DNA from: Pseudorhodoplanes sp.
GTDB taxonomy: Bacteria > Pseudomonadota > Alphaproteobacteria > Rhizobiales > Xanthobacteraceae
NCBI GenBank assembly: GCA_019187085.1
Contig: JABARS010000001.1
Location: forward strand, 248,001-312,000
Reading direction: 5' to 3'
DNA: 64,000 nt
Positions 47,798 to 57,085 of this stretch are shown here, in pieces. The translations under genes were made by a program, and so were the position numbers. The first letter of the stretch is position 1; every line of letters begins with the position of its first letter. The notes beneath the pieces are model-generated. The model was not told the DNA's origin. It worked only from the letters and a program-made list of their open reading frames with translations, and did no database searches.

Positions 47798-48811
47798 ATG
47801 CAGCATGACATCAAACCTGCCACCGCCGAGCGCTTCGTCGCCGATGCAGAACTGGTCGCCGAGCGTCATCGCGCCATCCAGCGCAGAATCGATGAGGCCG
47901 CAAGCGCGAAGGGCAAAGACAAGGCGCCAAACAAGGTTCCGCAAACCGGGGCGCGCGAATATCCGGCACCGCCCTTTCCCGAGCAGCACCTGAAAAAGCC
48001 CGGCCTCGAAGCCGACCTGAAGCTCGAACCGATGTACGACGCGCCCCATTACAAGGGTTCGGAGAAACTCAAGGGCATGGTGGCGCTCATCAGCGGCGGG
48101 GATTCCGGGATCGGGCGCGCGGTCGCCGTCCTTTATGCGCGCGAAGGCGCCGACGTCGCGATCGCCTATCTCAGCGAGCACGAGGACGCCGCACAGACCA
48201 GACGCGCGGTCGAAGCGGAAGGCCGCCGCTGCATCCTGCTGTCGGGCAATGTCGCGGATCCGCAATTCTGCAAGGCGGCGGTTGATGCCACGCTTGAGGA
48301 ATTCGGCAGGCTCGACATCCTCGTCAATAATGCCGCCTTCCAGCTCCACGTCCCGGAATTCGAAATGATCACGCAGGAGCATTTCGACTGCACGCTGAAG
48401 ACGAACCTCTACGGCTATTTCCATCTGGCCAAAGCGGCCGTTCCGCACATGAAGGAAGGCAGCGCCATCATCATGACGGGATCCGTCACCGGCCTGCTCG
48501 GCAACAGCAACCTGCTCGACTATTCGATGACCAAGGGTGGCATCCACGCCTTCGCGCGTTCGCTCGCCACGCACCTGGTCGATCGCGGCATCCGCGTGAA
48601 CGTCGTCGCTCCCGGCCCGGTCTGGACGCCGCTCAATCCCGCCGACAAGCCGGCCGCCCTGGTGAAGAAATTCGGCGGCGACACGCCGATGAGACGCGCG
48701 GCGCAACCCGAAGAGATCGCGCCGGCCTATGTGTTCCTCGCCGCGCCGTCCTGCTCGAGCTACATTACCGGCGAGATATTGCCGATCGTCGGGGGCTATA
48801 GCGGCGCCTGA
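47798..48811 (+). CDS. Short-chain dehydrogenase, general stress protein 39 type
   Basis: 337 residues: a 90-residue extension with GAREYPAPPFPEQHLKKPG and then a complete SDR domain. The nucleotide site is SGGDSGIGRAVAVLYAREGA, NNAAFQ the NNAG strand, the serine is in MTGSVTG and Tyr and Lys lie in DYSMTKGG. The extension is the mark of the YdaD/YhdF/YhxC (Gsp39) group, whose Bacillus members are stress-induced. Cofactor and substrate are not fixed by the sequence. An EcfG-like promoter lies upstream. The stop abuts the convergent DUF6496 gene. Confidence 0.92.
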   Translation: MQHDIKPATAERFVADAELVAERHRAIQRRIDEAASAKGKDKAPNKVPQTGAREYPAPPFPEQHLKKPGLEADLKLEPMYDAPHYKGSEKLKGMVALISGGDSGIGRAVAVLYAREGADVAIAYLSEHEDAAQTRRAVEAEGRRCILLSGNVADPQFCKAAVDATLEEFGRLDILVNNAAFQLHVPEFEMITQEHFDCTLKTNLYGYFHLAKAAVPHMKEGSAIIMTGSVTGLLGNSNLLDYSMTKGGIHAFARSLATHLVDRGIRVNVVAPGPVWTPLNPADKPAALVKKFGGDTPMRRAAQPEEIAPAYVFLAAPSCSSYITGEILPIVGGYSGA

Positions 48812-49006
48812 TCATTTCTTCTTGCGGGTCTTCCTGCGCGGCACTTTCTTGCCCTTCTTGCGAGCCTCCGACAGGCCGATGGCGATGGCCTGCTTGCGGC
48901 TTTTCACCTTGCGTCCGCTGCGGCCGCTGCGCAGCATGCCTTTCTTGCGTTTGCGCATGGCGCGTTCGACGTCCTTGGAGGCGGAGCGGGAATATTTGCG
49001 TGCCAT
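48812..49006 (-). CDS. Small very basic DUF6496 protein
   Basis: 64 residues, of which nearly half are Lys or Arg: MARKYSRSASKDVERAMRKRKKG, then RSGRKVKSRKQAIAIGLSEARKKGKK and a poly-basic tail. The QAIAIGLSEARKKG helix is the family mark. The protein must be nucleic-acid bound or otherwise counter-charged, but no function is established. It ends one base from the convergent SDR gene. Confidence 0.82.
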   Translation of the reverse strand: MARKYSRSASKDVERAMRKRKKGMLRSGRSGRKVKSRKQAIAIGLSEARKKGKKVPRRKTRKKK

Positions 49007-49167
49007 CCGGATCTCCCGTGGTTTTCGCGCGGCCCGCGCGCGTGCGCAGGTCCAACGCGCAAAGGTCGCAAACGTTGCGTCCGCGACCGGTCCGGATATT
49101 GATGCGAATCAAGGCGGCGCGTCCGCGCCTCTGCCCCGATGACTGAAAAATCGTTGGGAGGAGGACA

Positions 49168-49953
49168 ATGACATCGATTTCCGGCAAGACCGATCCGGTG
49201 GTGCGGCCCGTGCGGGCCGCCGACATCGCCGAGTCGCTGGCGCAGGGCCTGCGCGACTTTCAGGCCGCCCCGCTCTACGGCCTTCTGTTCGGCATGCTCT
49301 ACGCAGTCGGAGGGATCGCCATCGTGGCGAGCGTGACCGCGCTCGGCATCAGCTATCTCGCCTATCCGCTGGCCGCGGGCTTTGCCCTGATCGGGCCGTT
49401 CGTGGCGGTCGGCCTCTACGAAGTGAGCCGCCGCCGCGAAGCCGGTCAGGCGGCCACCTTCTTCGATATTGTCGGCGCCATGCGCGGACGCCCCGAGATC
49501 GGGTGGATGGCATTCGTCACGCTGTTCATTTTCATTATGTGGATCTATCAGGTGCGCTTCCTGATGGCGCTGTTTCTGGGGCTGAACGCCTCGTTCTCCA
49601 CACTTGAGCAGTTTATCACCGTCGTGCTGACGACCAACGAGGGGCTATTGTTCCTCGCAATCGGCAACCTGGTGGGCGCCGCGCTCTCGCTGATCCTGTT
49701 CTCGGTCACGGTCGTCTCCTTTCCGCTGCTGCTCGACCGCGACGTCGATTTCATCACCGCCATGATCACGAGCGTGCGCGCGGTGGTGACGAGCCCGGTG
49801 CCGATGATCGGCTGGGCGGCCGTGATCGTCGTCCTGCTGATCCTGTCGGCGCTGCCGTTTTTTCTTGGCCTGCTGGTGACGCTGCCGGTGCTCGGCCACA
49901 CGACCTGGCACCTCTACCGGCGGCTCGTCGCGCCCGAGGTCGCGCTCCCCTGA
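49168..49953 (+). CDS. DUF2189 family membrane protein
   Basis: 261 residues, six membrane helices. The N-terminus VRPVRAADIAESLAQGLRDFQAAPLYGLLFG and the first helix pair are the DUF2189 pattern. It is found in proteobacteria, where it has at times been noted near cytochrome oxidase genes; function unknown. GGGAGGAGG lies five bases before the ATG. Free-standing. Confidence 0.87.
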   Translation: MTSISGKTDPVVRPVRAADIAESLAQGLRDFQAAPLYGLLFGMLYAVGGIAIVASVTALGISYLAYPLAAGFALIGPFVAVGLYEVSRRREAGQAATFFDIVGAMRGRPEIGWMAFVTLFIFIMWIYQVRFLMALFLGLNASFSTLEQFITVVLTTNEGLLFLAIGNLVGAALSLILFSVTVVSFPLLLDRDVDFITAMITSVRAVVTSPVPMIGWAAVIVVLLILSALPFFLGLLVTLPVLGHTTWHLYRRLVAPEVALP

Positions 49954-50035
49954 CGCAGACTGACGCAAGCGGCTGGGGGCTTCCCCTGTTCCTGCCGCGA
50001 TGCAGGACCGGCTCTGTCCTCGCCCTGCGCTGCGA

Positions 50036-50422
50036 TCAGGCGGCCGAGGCCGCCGTCTGCACGCAGACCAGCGCGGTGACGGCGACGATGTGGCCGGAGC
50101 CGTCGTAGACCGGCTGCAGCATGGCATCGAGCGGCACGCGCGAGCCGTCGCGACGAATGCCCTCGATATCGAGAATGTGGTCCGGGCTGTAGTTCATGCG
50201 GTTGTCGGCGAAGACGCGGCGGTAGCCGCGCCAGTGATCCGCCCGCTCCTCCTCGGGAACGACGATTTCGATGCTCTGCCCGATCGCCTCGGCCGCCGAA
50301 TAGCCGAAGATGACTTCCGCCGCCCGATTCCATTCCAGGATCACGCCGTCGCGGTTGGCGACGATCGCAGCGCGCGTATCGAGGTCGACGGGACTTGCGG
50401 TTTGCTGTGTTGCCGTCACCAT
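50036..50422 (-). CDS. Single PAS domain protein
   Basis: 128 residues, almost all one PAS domain (about 18-125): ANRDGVILEWNRAAEVIFGYSAAEAIGQSIEIVVPEE, RDGSRVPLDAMLQPVYD. No kinase, cyclase or DNA-binding domain follows, so it would need a partner. The ATG at 50422 has GGAGG before it; the longer reading to 50539 is unlikely. Ligand unknown. It converges with the DUF2189 gene. Confidence 0.83.
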   Translation of the reverse strand: MVTATQQTASPVDLDTRAAIVANRDGVILEWNRAAEVIFGYSAAEAIGQSIEIVVPEEERADHWRGYRRVFADNRMNYSPDHILDIEGIRRDGSRVPLDAMLQPVYDGSGHIVAVTALVCVQTAASAA

Positions 50423-50867
50423 GACCTGCCTCCGCCGGAGACCGGCTCCTACGAGCCTTGCGCCATTATGACCGACTTCGCGGCCGACGCCAGCAGCGCA
50501 CATGTCGCAGCGCAACAGGAATAGCGTCAGCCAAGGCACGTGGCGCCGGACTTATCAAACCCTTGCTGTGCTGTCATAAGCCACAGAGCAAAAGTGTCGT
50601 GGTGGGTGCCATGGGAAATTATGTTGCCATAGAAAGAAGCAATTTCTGGCCTCGTTTGTTTTGAACGACGCATCAATACCTGAATATCTCCAAAAATGAC
50701 CCTATCTATGGTCAATGTCTGATTTGGATGCATATATTCAGGGATCACAAAAAGCGGAATTGCTAGTCGAAGAAATAAAGCGCAGCGAACGAACAGCGGC
50801 AGCAAGAACGACTGGCTTTCGCGCCTTTCATTCGAATCTTAGGGCCGCCCTCGGATAACGTTAAAGC
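50423..50867. other. Low-GC intergenic patch without a clear gene
   Basis: About 50540-50830 is much richer in A and T than the flanking sequence. A minus-strand frame of 92 codons (50527-50805) crosses it, but it has no ribosome site, no domain I recognise, and no start context. There are no inverted ends typical of insertion sequences. It may be the remnant of acquired DNA. Confidence 0.4.
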
Positions 50868-52664
50868 CTAAAACCCCTCTGCCCCCAGCGCCATCATCGA
50901 ATCTGCGCCGGCCTGAATGCGCGCCAGATGCGTCGCGGTTTCCGGCAGCATGCGCTCCATGAAGAAACGCGCGGTGACGAGCTTGCCGTTCATGCGCTCG
51001 GTCGCGCCATTGGCGCCGGCCTTGAGCTTCTCGCGCGCGGCCTTGACGATGCAGCACCACATGTAGCCGAGCGCGACGAGACCGAACAGGTGCATGTAAT
51101 CGTTGGCGCCGGCGCCGGCATGATCGGGCTTGGCGAGCGCGTTCTGCATGAACCACATCGTGGCCTGCTGCAGATGGCTGAGCGCGGTGTTGAGCGGGCC
51201 GACATAGGGCTTCATCGCCTCGTCGGCCTTGTGCTCATTGATGAAGCCCTGCACCTCGGCGAAGAACGTCTGCAGCGCGCGTCCGCCGTCCTTGGGCAGC
51301 TTGCGGCCGACAAGATCGAGCGCCTGAATGCCGTTCGCGCCCTCGTAGATCATCGGGATGCGCGCATCGCGCACGAACTGCTCCATGCCGCTTTCAGCGA
51401 TATAGCCGTGGCCGCCGAATACCTGCTGCGCCATCACCGTGTTGGCAAAGCCGATGTCGGTGAGCACGCCCTTCACTACCGGCGTGAGCAGGCCCATGTG
51501 ATCGTCGGCGGCCTGCCGCTCCTTCTCGTCGGGCGAGCGCCAGGCGATGTCGCCCTTGAGCGCGGTCCACAGCGCGAGTGCGCGGGCGGCTTCGTTGAAG
51601 GCCTTGATCGTCATCAGCATGCGCCGCACGTCCGGATGCACGATGATCGGATCGGCCGGCTGGTTCGGCTCCTTGGCGCCGGAGAGCGCGCGGCCCTGCC
51701 GGCGCTCCTTGGCGTAAGTCACCGCGTTCTGGTAGGCAACCTCCGACAGCGCGAGCCCCTGCACGCCGACCGCGAGCCGCGCCTCGTTCATCATCACGAA
51801 CATGGCCTGCAGGCCACGATTGGCTTCGCCGATCAGGAAGCCGGTCGCGTTGTCGTAATTCATCACGCAGGTGGCGCTGGCCTTGATCCCCATCTTGTGC
51901 TCGAGCGAGCCGCAGGACACGCCGTTACGCGCACCGAGCGAGCCGTCGGCGTTCGGCAGGATTTTCGGCACGATGAACAGCGAGATGCCCTTGGTGCCCG
52001 CGGGCGCACCTTCGATGCGCGCGAGCACGAGATGGATGATGTTCTCGGTGAGATCCTGCTCGCCGCCGGAAATGAAAATCTTGGTACCGGTGATTTTGTA
52101 AGAGCCGTCGGGCTGCGGCATCGCCTTGGTGCGCAACAGGCCGAGATCGGTGCCGCAATGCGGCTCGGTGAGATTCATCGTGCCGGCCCATACGCCGGAG
52201 ATGAGCTTCGGCAGATAGACTTTCTTTGCCGCATCCGAACCGTGCGCAAGCAGGGCCGCGACCGCGCCCTGCACGAGCCCCGGATACATCGAGAAAGCGA
52301 GATTGGCGGAGGCGAGGAATTCGTTGACCGCGACGGTGAGCGTGCCGGGCAGTCCCTGGCCGCCGAATTCGGCCGGCGCGGCGAGCCCGAGCCAACCGCC
52401 GTCCACCATCTGCCGGTAGGCTTCGCGGAATCCCTTGGGCGTCGTGACGCGGCCATCCTCGTGGCGCGTACATCCTTCCTCGTCGCCCGTACGGTTCAGA
52501 GGAGCGAGCACCTCGGTGCAGAACTTTCCGGCTTCTACGAGGATGGCTTCCACCACATCTGGTGTCGCCTCGGCAAACCCCGGCAAGTTGTTGAAGCGCT
52601 CGATTCGCAGCACGTCGTTGAGAATGAAGGTCACCTCGTCGACGGGCGCCTGATAGGTCGGCAT
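50868..52664 (-). CDS. Acyl-CoA dehydrogenase of the DmdC/long C-terminal type
   Basis: 598 residues, larger than ordinary acyl-CoA dehydrogenases. MPTYQAPVDEVTFILNDVL is the typical start of this group, NLTEPHCGTDLGLLRTKA binds flavin, GGHGYIAESGMEQFVRDARIPMIYEGANGIQALDLVGRKL bears the catalytic glutamate near 435, and a C-terminal helical domain follows. Members include 3-methylmercaptopropionyl-CoA dehydrogenase DmdC; most are of unknown acyl specificity. GGGGA precedes the ATG. It is isolated from the other beta-oxidation genes. Confidence 0.9.
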   Translation of the reverse strand: MPTYQAPVDEVTFILNDVLRIERFNNLPGFAEATPDVVEAILVEAGKFCTEVLAPLNRTGDEEGCTRHEDGRVTTPKGFREAYRQMVDGGWLGLAAPAEFGGQGLPGTLTVAVNEFLASANLAFSMYPGLVQGAVAALLAHGSDAAKKVYLPKLISGVWAGTMNLTEPHCGTDLGLLRTKAMPQPDGSYKITGTKIFISGGEQDLTENIIHLVLARIEGAPAGTKGISLFIVPKILPNADGSLGARNGVSCGSLEHKMGIKASATCVMNYDNATGFLIGEANRGLQAMFVMMNEARLAVGVQGLALSEVAYQNAVTYAKERRQGRALSGAKEPNQPADPIIVHPDVRRMLMTIKAFNEAARALALWTALKGDIAWRSPDEKERQAADDHMGLLTPVVKGVLTDIGFANTVMAQQVFGGHGYIAESGMEQFVRDARIPMIYEGANGIQALDLVGRKLPKDGGRALQTFFAEVQGFINEHKADEAMKPYVGPLNTALSHLQQATMWFMQNALAKPDHAGAGANDYMHLFGLVALGYMWCCIVKAAREKLKAGANGATERMNGKLVTARFFMERMLPETATHLARIQAGADSMMALGAEGF

Positions 52665-52988
52665 GGTCGCAGTCCCCAAAGATCGAAAATCCGCGCGGCG
52701 GATCAATGGCTTGCCGTCGACTTTCCCCTGGCCTCCGGCGCCCGCCAGCATCGCAGACGCCACTTAACACCGCCGTAAAGGCGAAGATGCGGCCAACCCG
52801 CGGGTGGATGCAGGTCGGGCACGGCAGCGATTCTCCCTGCGATTCCCGCACTTTAACCAGTTATTTACCGTAACGCGAAAAAGTCGGGCGCGAGGACAGG
52901 TTCGTGCTTTCCGACCCTATCTCTCGGAGACGTTGGTTCAATTCGGACGCGCGGACAGACACTTCCGCCCGTCCGAGCGGGTGGGCGC
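52665..52988. promoter_or_regulatory. Intergenic control region with GANTC and CtrA-like sites
   Basis: Divergent gap of 324 bases. Two GATTC (GANTC, CcrM target) sites at 52829 and 52841 are followed by TTTAACCAGTTATTTACC at 52852, which resembles a TTAA-type CtrA box. This would fit cell-cycle control of the PodJ-like gene, but the CtrA match is loose. No small gene is evident. Confidence 0.35.
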
Positions 52989-55900
52989 ATGAAATTCGGC
53001 GTATCGTGGAATGTCAGAGGCGTGCGGCCGGAGCTGCGCGACAGCGTGCGGCGGGCTGCCCGCCGTTCCGGTCTTTCCATCGGCGAATGGCTCAACCGCG
53101 CGATCGAGGACCAGACCGCGACGAATACGGATTCCTTCGATGATAACAGCGACATTGCGCAGAACCGCCTCGACGAAAGCCTCGACCGCATCGATCGCCG
53201 CCTCGACCAACTGATCGCGCGCGAGCGTGCCGGCTCCCCCTATCCGCCGCCTCCCCCGCCAAGCGCGCCGCAATACGCGCCGCCGCCGGTCGACCCGTGG
53301 CCGAACTCCATCGAGCAGGCCATCGCCGAAATTTCCGCGCGTCAGCACATGCTCGACGCCGGCTTTCCCGTGCCGGCCTCCCCGCCGCTGGCGCCTGCAA
53401 TGGCGCCCGCTTTCGCTCCGTCGCCGGTTTATCCGCCCCATTACGAAGCTCCCGCTTACGCCCGGCGACATGAGCCCGTCCCGCGCTGGCCGGTGCAGGA
53501 TTTGTCCGGCCTCGAACACCAGCTGCGCCGCATCACCGAACAGATCGAAGCGCTGCATCGGCCCCGCGACAACGAGGATATCGCCGCACTGCGCAAGGAA
53601 TTGGCCGACATTGGCGCGCGCGTCGCCGACGCAGCGCCGCAGCGCGCAATCGAAGCGCTCGAAAGCGAAATCCGCAAGCTCGCCGAGCGCATTGTCGACA
53701 GCCGCCAGGCGGGCATCGATCCCGCCGCGATCCAGAATATCGAGCACGGGCTCGCCGAAGTCCGCGATGGCTTGCGCGACCTTCGCCCGGCCGAGAGCCT
53801 CGCCGGCTTCGAAAGCGCGATCCGCAACCTCTCCGACCGCATCGACCAGATGGGCGCGAGCAGCCAGGATCCGACCTTCCTCAAACAGCTCGAAGCGGCC
53901 ATCGCCGCGCTGCGCGGAATCGTTTCGCATGTCGCCTCCAACGATTCGCTCGGCAAGCTGGCCGGCGAAATGCAGGCCCTGTCGCAGAAAATCGACAGCG
54001 TAGCTGCCGCCCCCACAAGTGCCGGTGCGGTATCGGGGATCGAACAGCGCCTTGCTGCGCTGTCCGATCAGATCAAGCAGAGCATGAGCGGCAACCCGCT
54101 GCCGCCGCGCGTCGAGGCGCTGCTGAAGAGCTTCACCGAGCGGCTCGATCGCGGCGAATTGACCAGCGGCGAGCAGTTTGCGCTCGGCACGCTCGAGGAC
54201 CGCATTGTCCATCTTGCCTCGAAGCTCGACGCTTCGGATGCAAAGCTCAGCCAGTTGAACGCGATCGAGCGCGGGCTGGCTGACCTGCTGGTGCGGATCG
54301 AGGAAATGCGTGGCGCCCCTTCGAGCGTCGCGCGCGAAGCGCAAACTCCGCCCGCTGCGCTCGACAATCTCAAGCGCGACCTGGCGCGAGCACAGGACTC
54401 GATCGAAGCGGTGCACGGTACGGTCGATGCGGTCGTCGACCGGCTCGCCACGATTGAAACCGTCCGGTCGGACCTGAAAATCGCTTCCGCGCCGTCGCCG
54501 GATGCCGGTCCCGGCATCGGAATGGACCAGCAGCCCCCGCTCGCCCCCGGCGCAGGTTCGAGACCGGTCTCCGCGCCTCCGGTAACAGCTCAGGTGATGC
54601 CACCCGCGACCATGCCGGCCGCCCAGCCGGCAAAGGCCGGGCCGCCGCCGGCGCGCCCGCGTGCGCCGATCGACCCTAGTCTGCCGCCCGACTATCCGCT
54701 CGAGCCCGGTTCGGGCGTGCCGCGCGAGCGCGGCGGTTCGGCCGCCGAACGCATCGCGGCCTCCGAAGCGGCGCTCGGCATGCCGCAGGCGTCTTCGGGC
54801 TCCGGCTCGATGAATTTCATCGCCGCCGCACGACGCGCAGCGCAGGCCGCAGCCCCCGAATCCGGCTCATCCGTCAAGGGCAAGGAAAAGGCGAAGGACG
54901 GAGCTTCCGAAAAGACCCATAAGACGCTGGGCCAGAAGGTGCGCTCCCTGATCGCGGGTGCGAGCGCGATCCTGATCGTCGTCGCCGGCTTGCGCATTGC
55001 GCTCAACATGCTCGACCCCGATACGCGCGCGGTAGTTGAAGCCTCGCTGCCTATCGTTACGTCGCAACAGCAGGCGGGGTTGATGCGCGAGAATCCCGCC
55101 TCGCAGGACGACGCGGACGACGGCAAGACGGCAGACCCGGGCGTTTCTCCGTCTTCCGCTCCGCAGGCGCCGACGAGCATTGCCGCCCGCGAGCCCGAGA
55201 CCGAAGTCACGGGATCGGTTTCACGCACCGACCAGATCACGCCGCCGGCACCGGCCCAGACGACGATCCCGTTTGCCGCACCGCATCCGGATGCCAAGCC
55301 CTCGGATAAACTGCCGGTCGCGCTTCAGAATGCCGGCGCCGCCGGCGACCCGGCTGCCGCCTACGAGATCGCCATGCGCCACCTCGAAGGCCGCGGCGTG
55401 CCGCAGGATGTCGAGGAAGGCGCGCGCTGGCTCGCACGCGCCGCCCACGCCGGGCTCGCGCCCGCACAATTCCGGCTCGGCAGCCTCTACGAAAAGGGCC
55501 AGGGCCTGAAGAAGAACCTCGACACCGCCCGTCAGCTCTACAAGGCGGCGGCCGACAAAGGCAACGCCAAGGCGATGCATAATCTGGCCGTGCTGCATGC
55601 CGAGGGCCATCAGGGCAAAACCGATTACCGGACCGCCGCGCTCTGGTTCCGAAAAGCCGCAGACCGCGGCATCGCCGACAGCCAATACAATCTCGGCATC
55701 CTTTACGCCCGCGGTATCGGCGTCGAACAAAATCTCGCCGAGTCCTTCAAATGGTTCTCCCTCGCCGCCAACCAGGGCGACAAGGAAGCCGCCAAGAAAC
55801 GCGACGACGTGGCAGCGCGGCTCGACCCGGAAGCATTGATGGCGGCGCGGCTGGCCATCCAGACCTTCACCGTGGCACCGCAGCCGGCCGAGGCGATCAA

Positions 55901-56000
55901 CGTGCGGGTCCCCGAAGGCGGATGGGACAAGGCGAACGCGACCGCCAAGCCGCCCAAGAAGCCGCGGCATATCGCGCCGATGCGGATCACTCCGTCGTGA
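52989..56000 (+). CDS. PodJ-like polar organelle/Sel1 repeat protein
   Basis: 1003 residues. The N-terminus MKFGVSWNVRGVRPELRDSVRRAARRSGLSIGEWLNRAI is a short ribbon-helix-helix-like head. A cytoplasmic Pro-rich and coiled-coil region follows (about 80-500), then Pro-rich linkers, one membrane helix near 655-675 (LIAGASAILIVVAGLRIAL), a periplasmic acidic linker and about four Sel1 repeats (about 790-945). This is the design of PodJ and related polarity proteins, although sequence identity is not established here. In the family they place pili, flagella or growth zones at a pole. Confidence 0.75.
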   Translation: MKFGVSWNVRGVRPELRDSVRRAARRSGLSIGEWLNRAIEDQTATNTDSFDDNSDIAQNRLDESLDRIDRRLDQLIARERAGSPYPPPPPPSAPQYAPPPVDPWPNSIEQAIAEISARQHMLDAGFPVPASPPLAPAMAPAFAPSPVYPPHYEAPAYARRHEPVPRWPVQDLSGLEHQLRRITEQIEALHRPRDNEDIAALRKELADIGARVADAAPQRAIEALESEIRKLAERIVDSRQAGIDPAAIQNIEHGLAEVRDGLRDLRPAESLAGFESAIRNLSDRIDQMGASSQDPTFLKQLEAAIAALRGIVSHVASNDSLGKLAGEMQALSQKIDSVAAAPTSAGAVSGIEQRLAALSDQIKQSMSGNPLPPRVEALLKSFTERLDRGELTSGEQFALGTLEDRIVHLASKLDASDAKLSQLNAIERGLADLLVRIEEMRGAPSSVAREAQTPPAALDNLKRDLARAQDSIEAVHGTVDAVVDRLATIETVRSDLKIASAPSPDAGPGIGMDQQPPLAPGAGSRPVSAPPVTAQVMPPATMPAAQPAKAGPPPARPRAPIDPSLPPDYPLEPGSGVPRERGGSAAERIAASEAALGMPQASSGSGSMNFIAAARRAAQAAAPESGSSVKGKEKAKDGASEKTHKTLGQKVRSLIAGASAILIVVAGLRIALNMLDPDTRAVVEASLPIVTSQQQAGLMRENPASQDDADDGKTADPGVSPSSAPQAPTSIAAREPETEVTGSVSRTDQITPPAPAQTTIPFAAPHPDAKPSDKLPVALQNAGAAGDPAAAYEIAMRHLEGRGVPQDVEEGARWLARAAHAGLAPAQFRLGSLYEKGQGLKKNLDTARQLYKAAADKGNAKAMHNLAVLHAEGHQGKTDYRTAALWFRKAADRGIADSQYNLGILYARGIGVEQNLAESFKWFSLAANQGDKEAAKKRDDVAARLDPEALMAARLAIQTFTVAPQPAEAINVRVPEGGWDKANATAKPPKKPRHIAPMRITPS

Positions 56001-56158
56001 AGGCAAAACCCTTCACCAAGCGCGCATAAATAGATCGACTCTTCCGCAGGATTCTGTACCGATGGCACGCGGTGGCGCCGCGGCCGATGCGCGAGTATTG
56101 CCCCGGTTCTGCCGCGATCCGTCAGCGAGCACCCCCGCGCCCACAGGCAGACCGACTC

Positions 56159-57085
56159 GTGCAAATCTACCTTCCGATCGCCGATATACCGGTCAACGTG
56201 CTGGTCGTGCTCGCGATGGGGCTCACGGTCGGATTCATTTCCGGCATGTTCGGCGTCGGCGGCGGATTTCTGATGACGCCGCTCCTCATCTTCATCGGCG
56301 TGCCGCCGGCGGTGGCGGTCGCAAGCGTGACCAGCCACATCGCGGCCTCGTCGTTCTCAGGCGCGATCAGCTACTGGCGGCGGCGGGCGCTCGATAGCCT
56401 GCTTGCCGCGGTCCTGCTCTCGGGCGGTCTCGTCGGCACGCTCGCCGGCGTCTGGCTGTTCACGAAACTGCGTTCGCTCGACATGCTCGATCTGATGATC
56501 GGCCTGTCCTACGTGTCGCTGCTGTCGATCGTCGGCGGACTGATGGTGTTCGAGAGCGTGCGCGCCATCGTGCGCAGCCTGCACGGCCAGCCCGCCGTGC
56601 CGCGCCGGCCCGGAAGCCATAGCTGGTTTCATGGGTTGCCGCTCAAGATGCGGTTCAAGGTCTCCCGCATCTATGTCTCGGCCATCCCGGTCGCGCTGAT
56701 CGGCTTCGTCATCGGATTCATCGGCGCCATTATGGGCATCGGCGGCGGCTTCCTGCTGGTCCCGATGCTGATCTATTTCCTGCGCGTGCCGACATCGACC
56801 GTCATCGGCACCTCCACGGTGCTCACGCTGGTGACCATGGCCGCGGCGACCGTGCTGCATGCCATGACGAACCATCTCGTCGACGCCCTGCTGGCACTGA
56901 TCCTGATGATCGGCGGCGTCACCGGCGCGCAATTCGGCGCGCGCGCGGGGCAGAGGATGAGCGCGGAGCGATTGCGCCTGCTGCTCGGCATGATGGTATT
57001 GACGGTTGGCTTCCGTTTCGCGCTCGACTTCCTGATCGAGCCGCAGGAACTGTTCTCGCTGCGCATCGTCGGGGCCGGAGGATGA
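56159..57085 (+). CDS. Sulfite exporter TauE/SafE (TSUP) family transporter
   Basis: 308 residues, about eight membrane helices in two repeats: GFISGMFGVGGGFLMTPLLIFIG in the first and GFIGAIMGIGGGFLLVPMLIYFL in the second are the duplicated TSUP motif. GTG start at 56159 gives the expected MQIYLPIADIPVN N-terminus; the ribosome site is weak. TSUP members export sulfite, sulfonates or C2 compounds. The next gene overlaps by four bases and encodes the TIGR02186 partner, a common pair. Confidence 0.87.
   Translation: MQIYLPIADIPVNVLVVLAMGLTVGFISGMFGVGGGFLMTPLLIFIGVPPAVAVASVTSHIAASSFSGAISYWRRRALDSLLAAVLLSGGLVGTLAGVWLFTKLRSLDMLDLMIGLSYVSLLSIVGGLMVFESVRAIVRSLHGQPAVPRRPGSHSWFHGLPLKMRFKVSRIYVSAIPVALIGFVIGFIGAIMGIGGGFLLVPMLIYFLRVPTSTVIGTSTVLTLVTMAAATVLHAMTNHLVDALLALILMIGGVTGAQFGARAGQRMSAERLRLLLGMMVLTVGFRFALDFLIEPQELFSLRIVGAGG

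Noticed and set aside
50527..50805. 92-codon frame in the low-GC patch
   Set aside because: No ribosome site, no recognised domain, and frames of this length arise by chance; kept only as a compositional oddity.
50928..52778. 616-codon open frame on the plus strand
   Set aside because: Antisense to the DmdC-type dehydrogenase; composition typical of a shadow frame.
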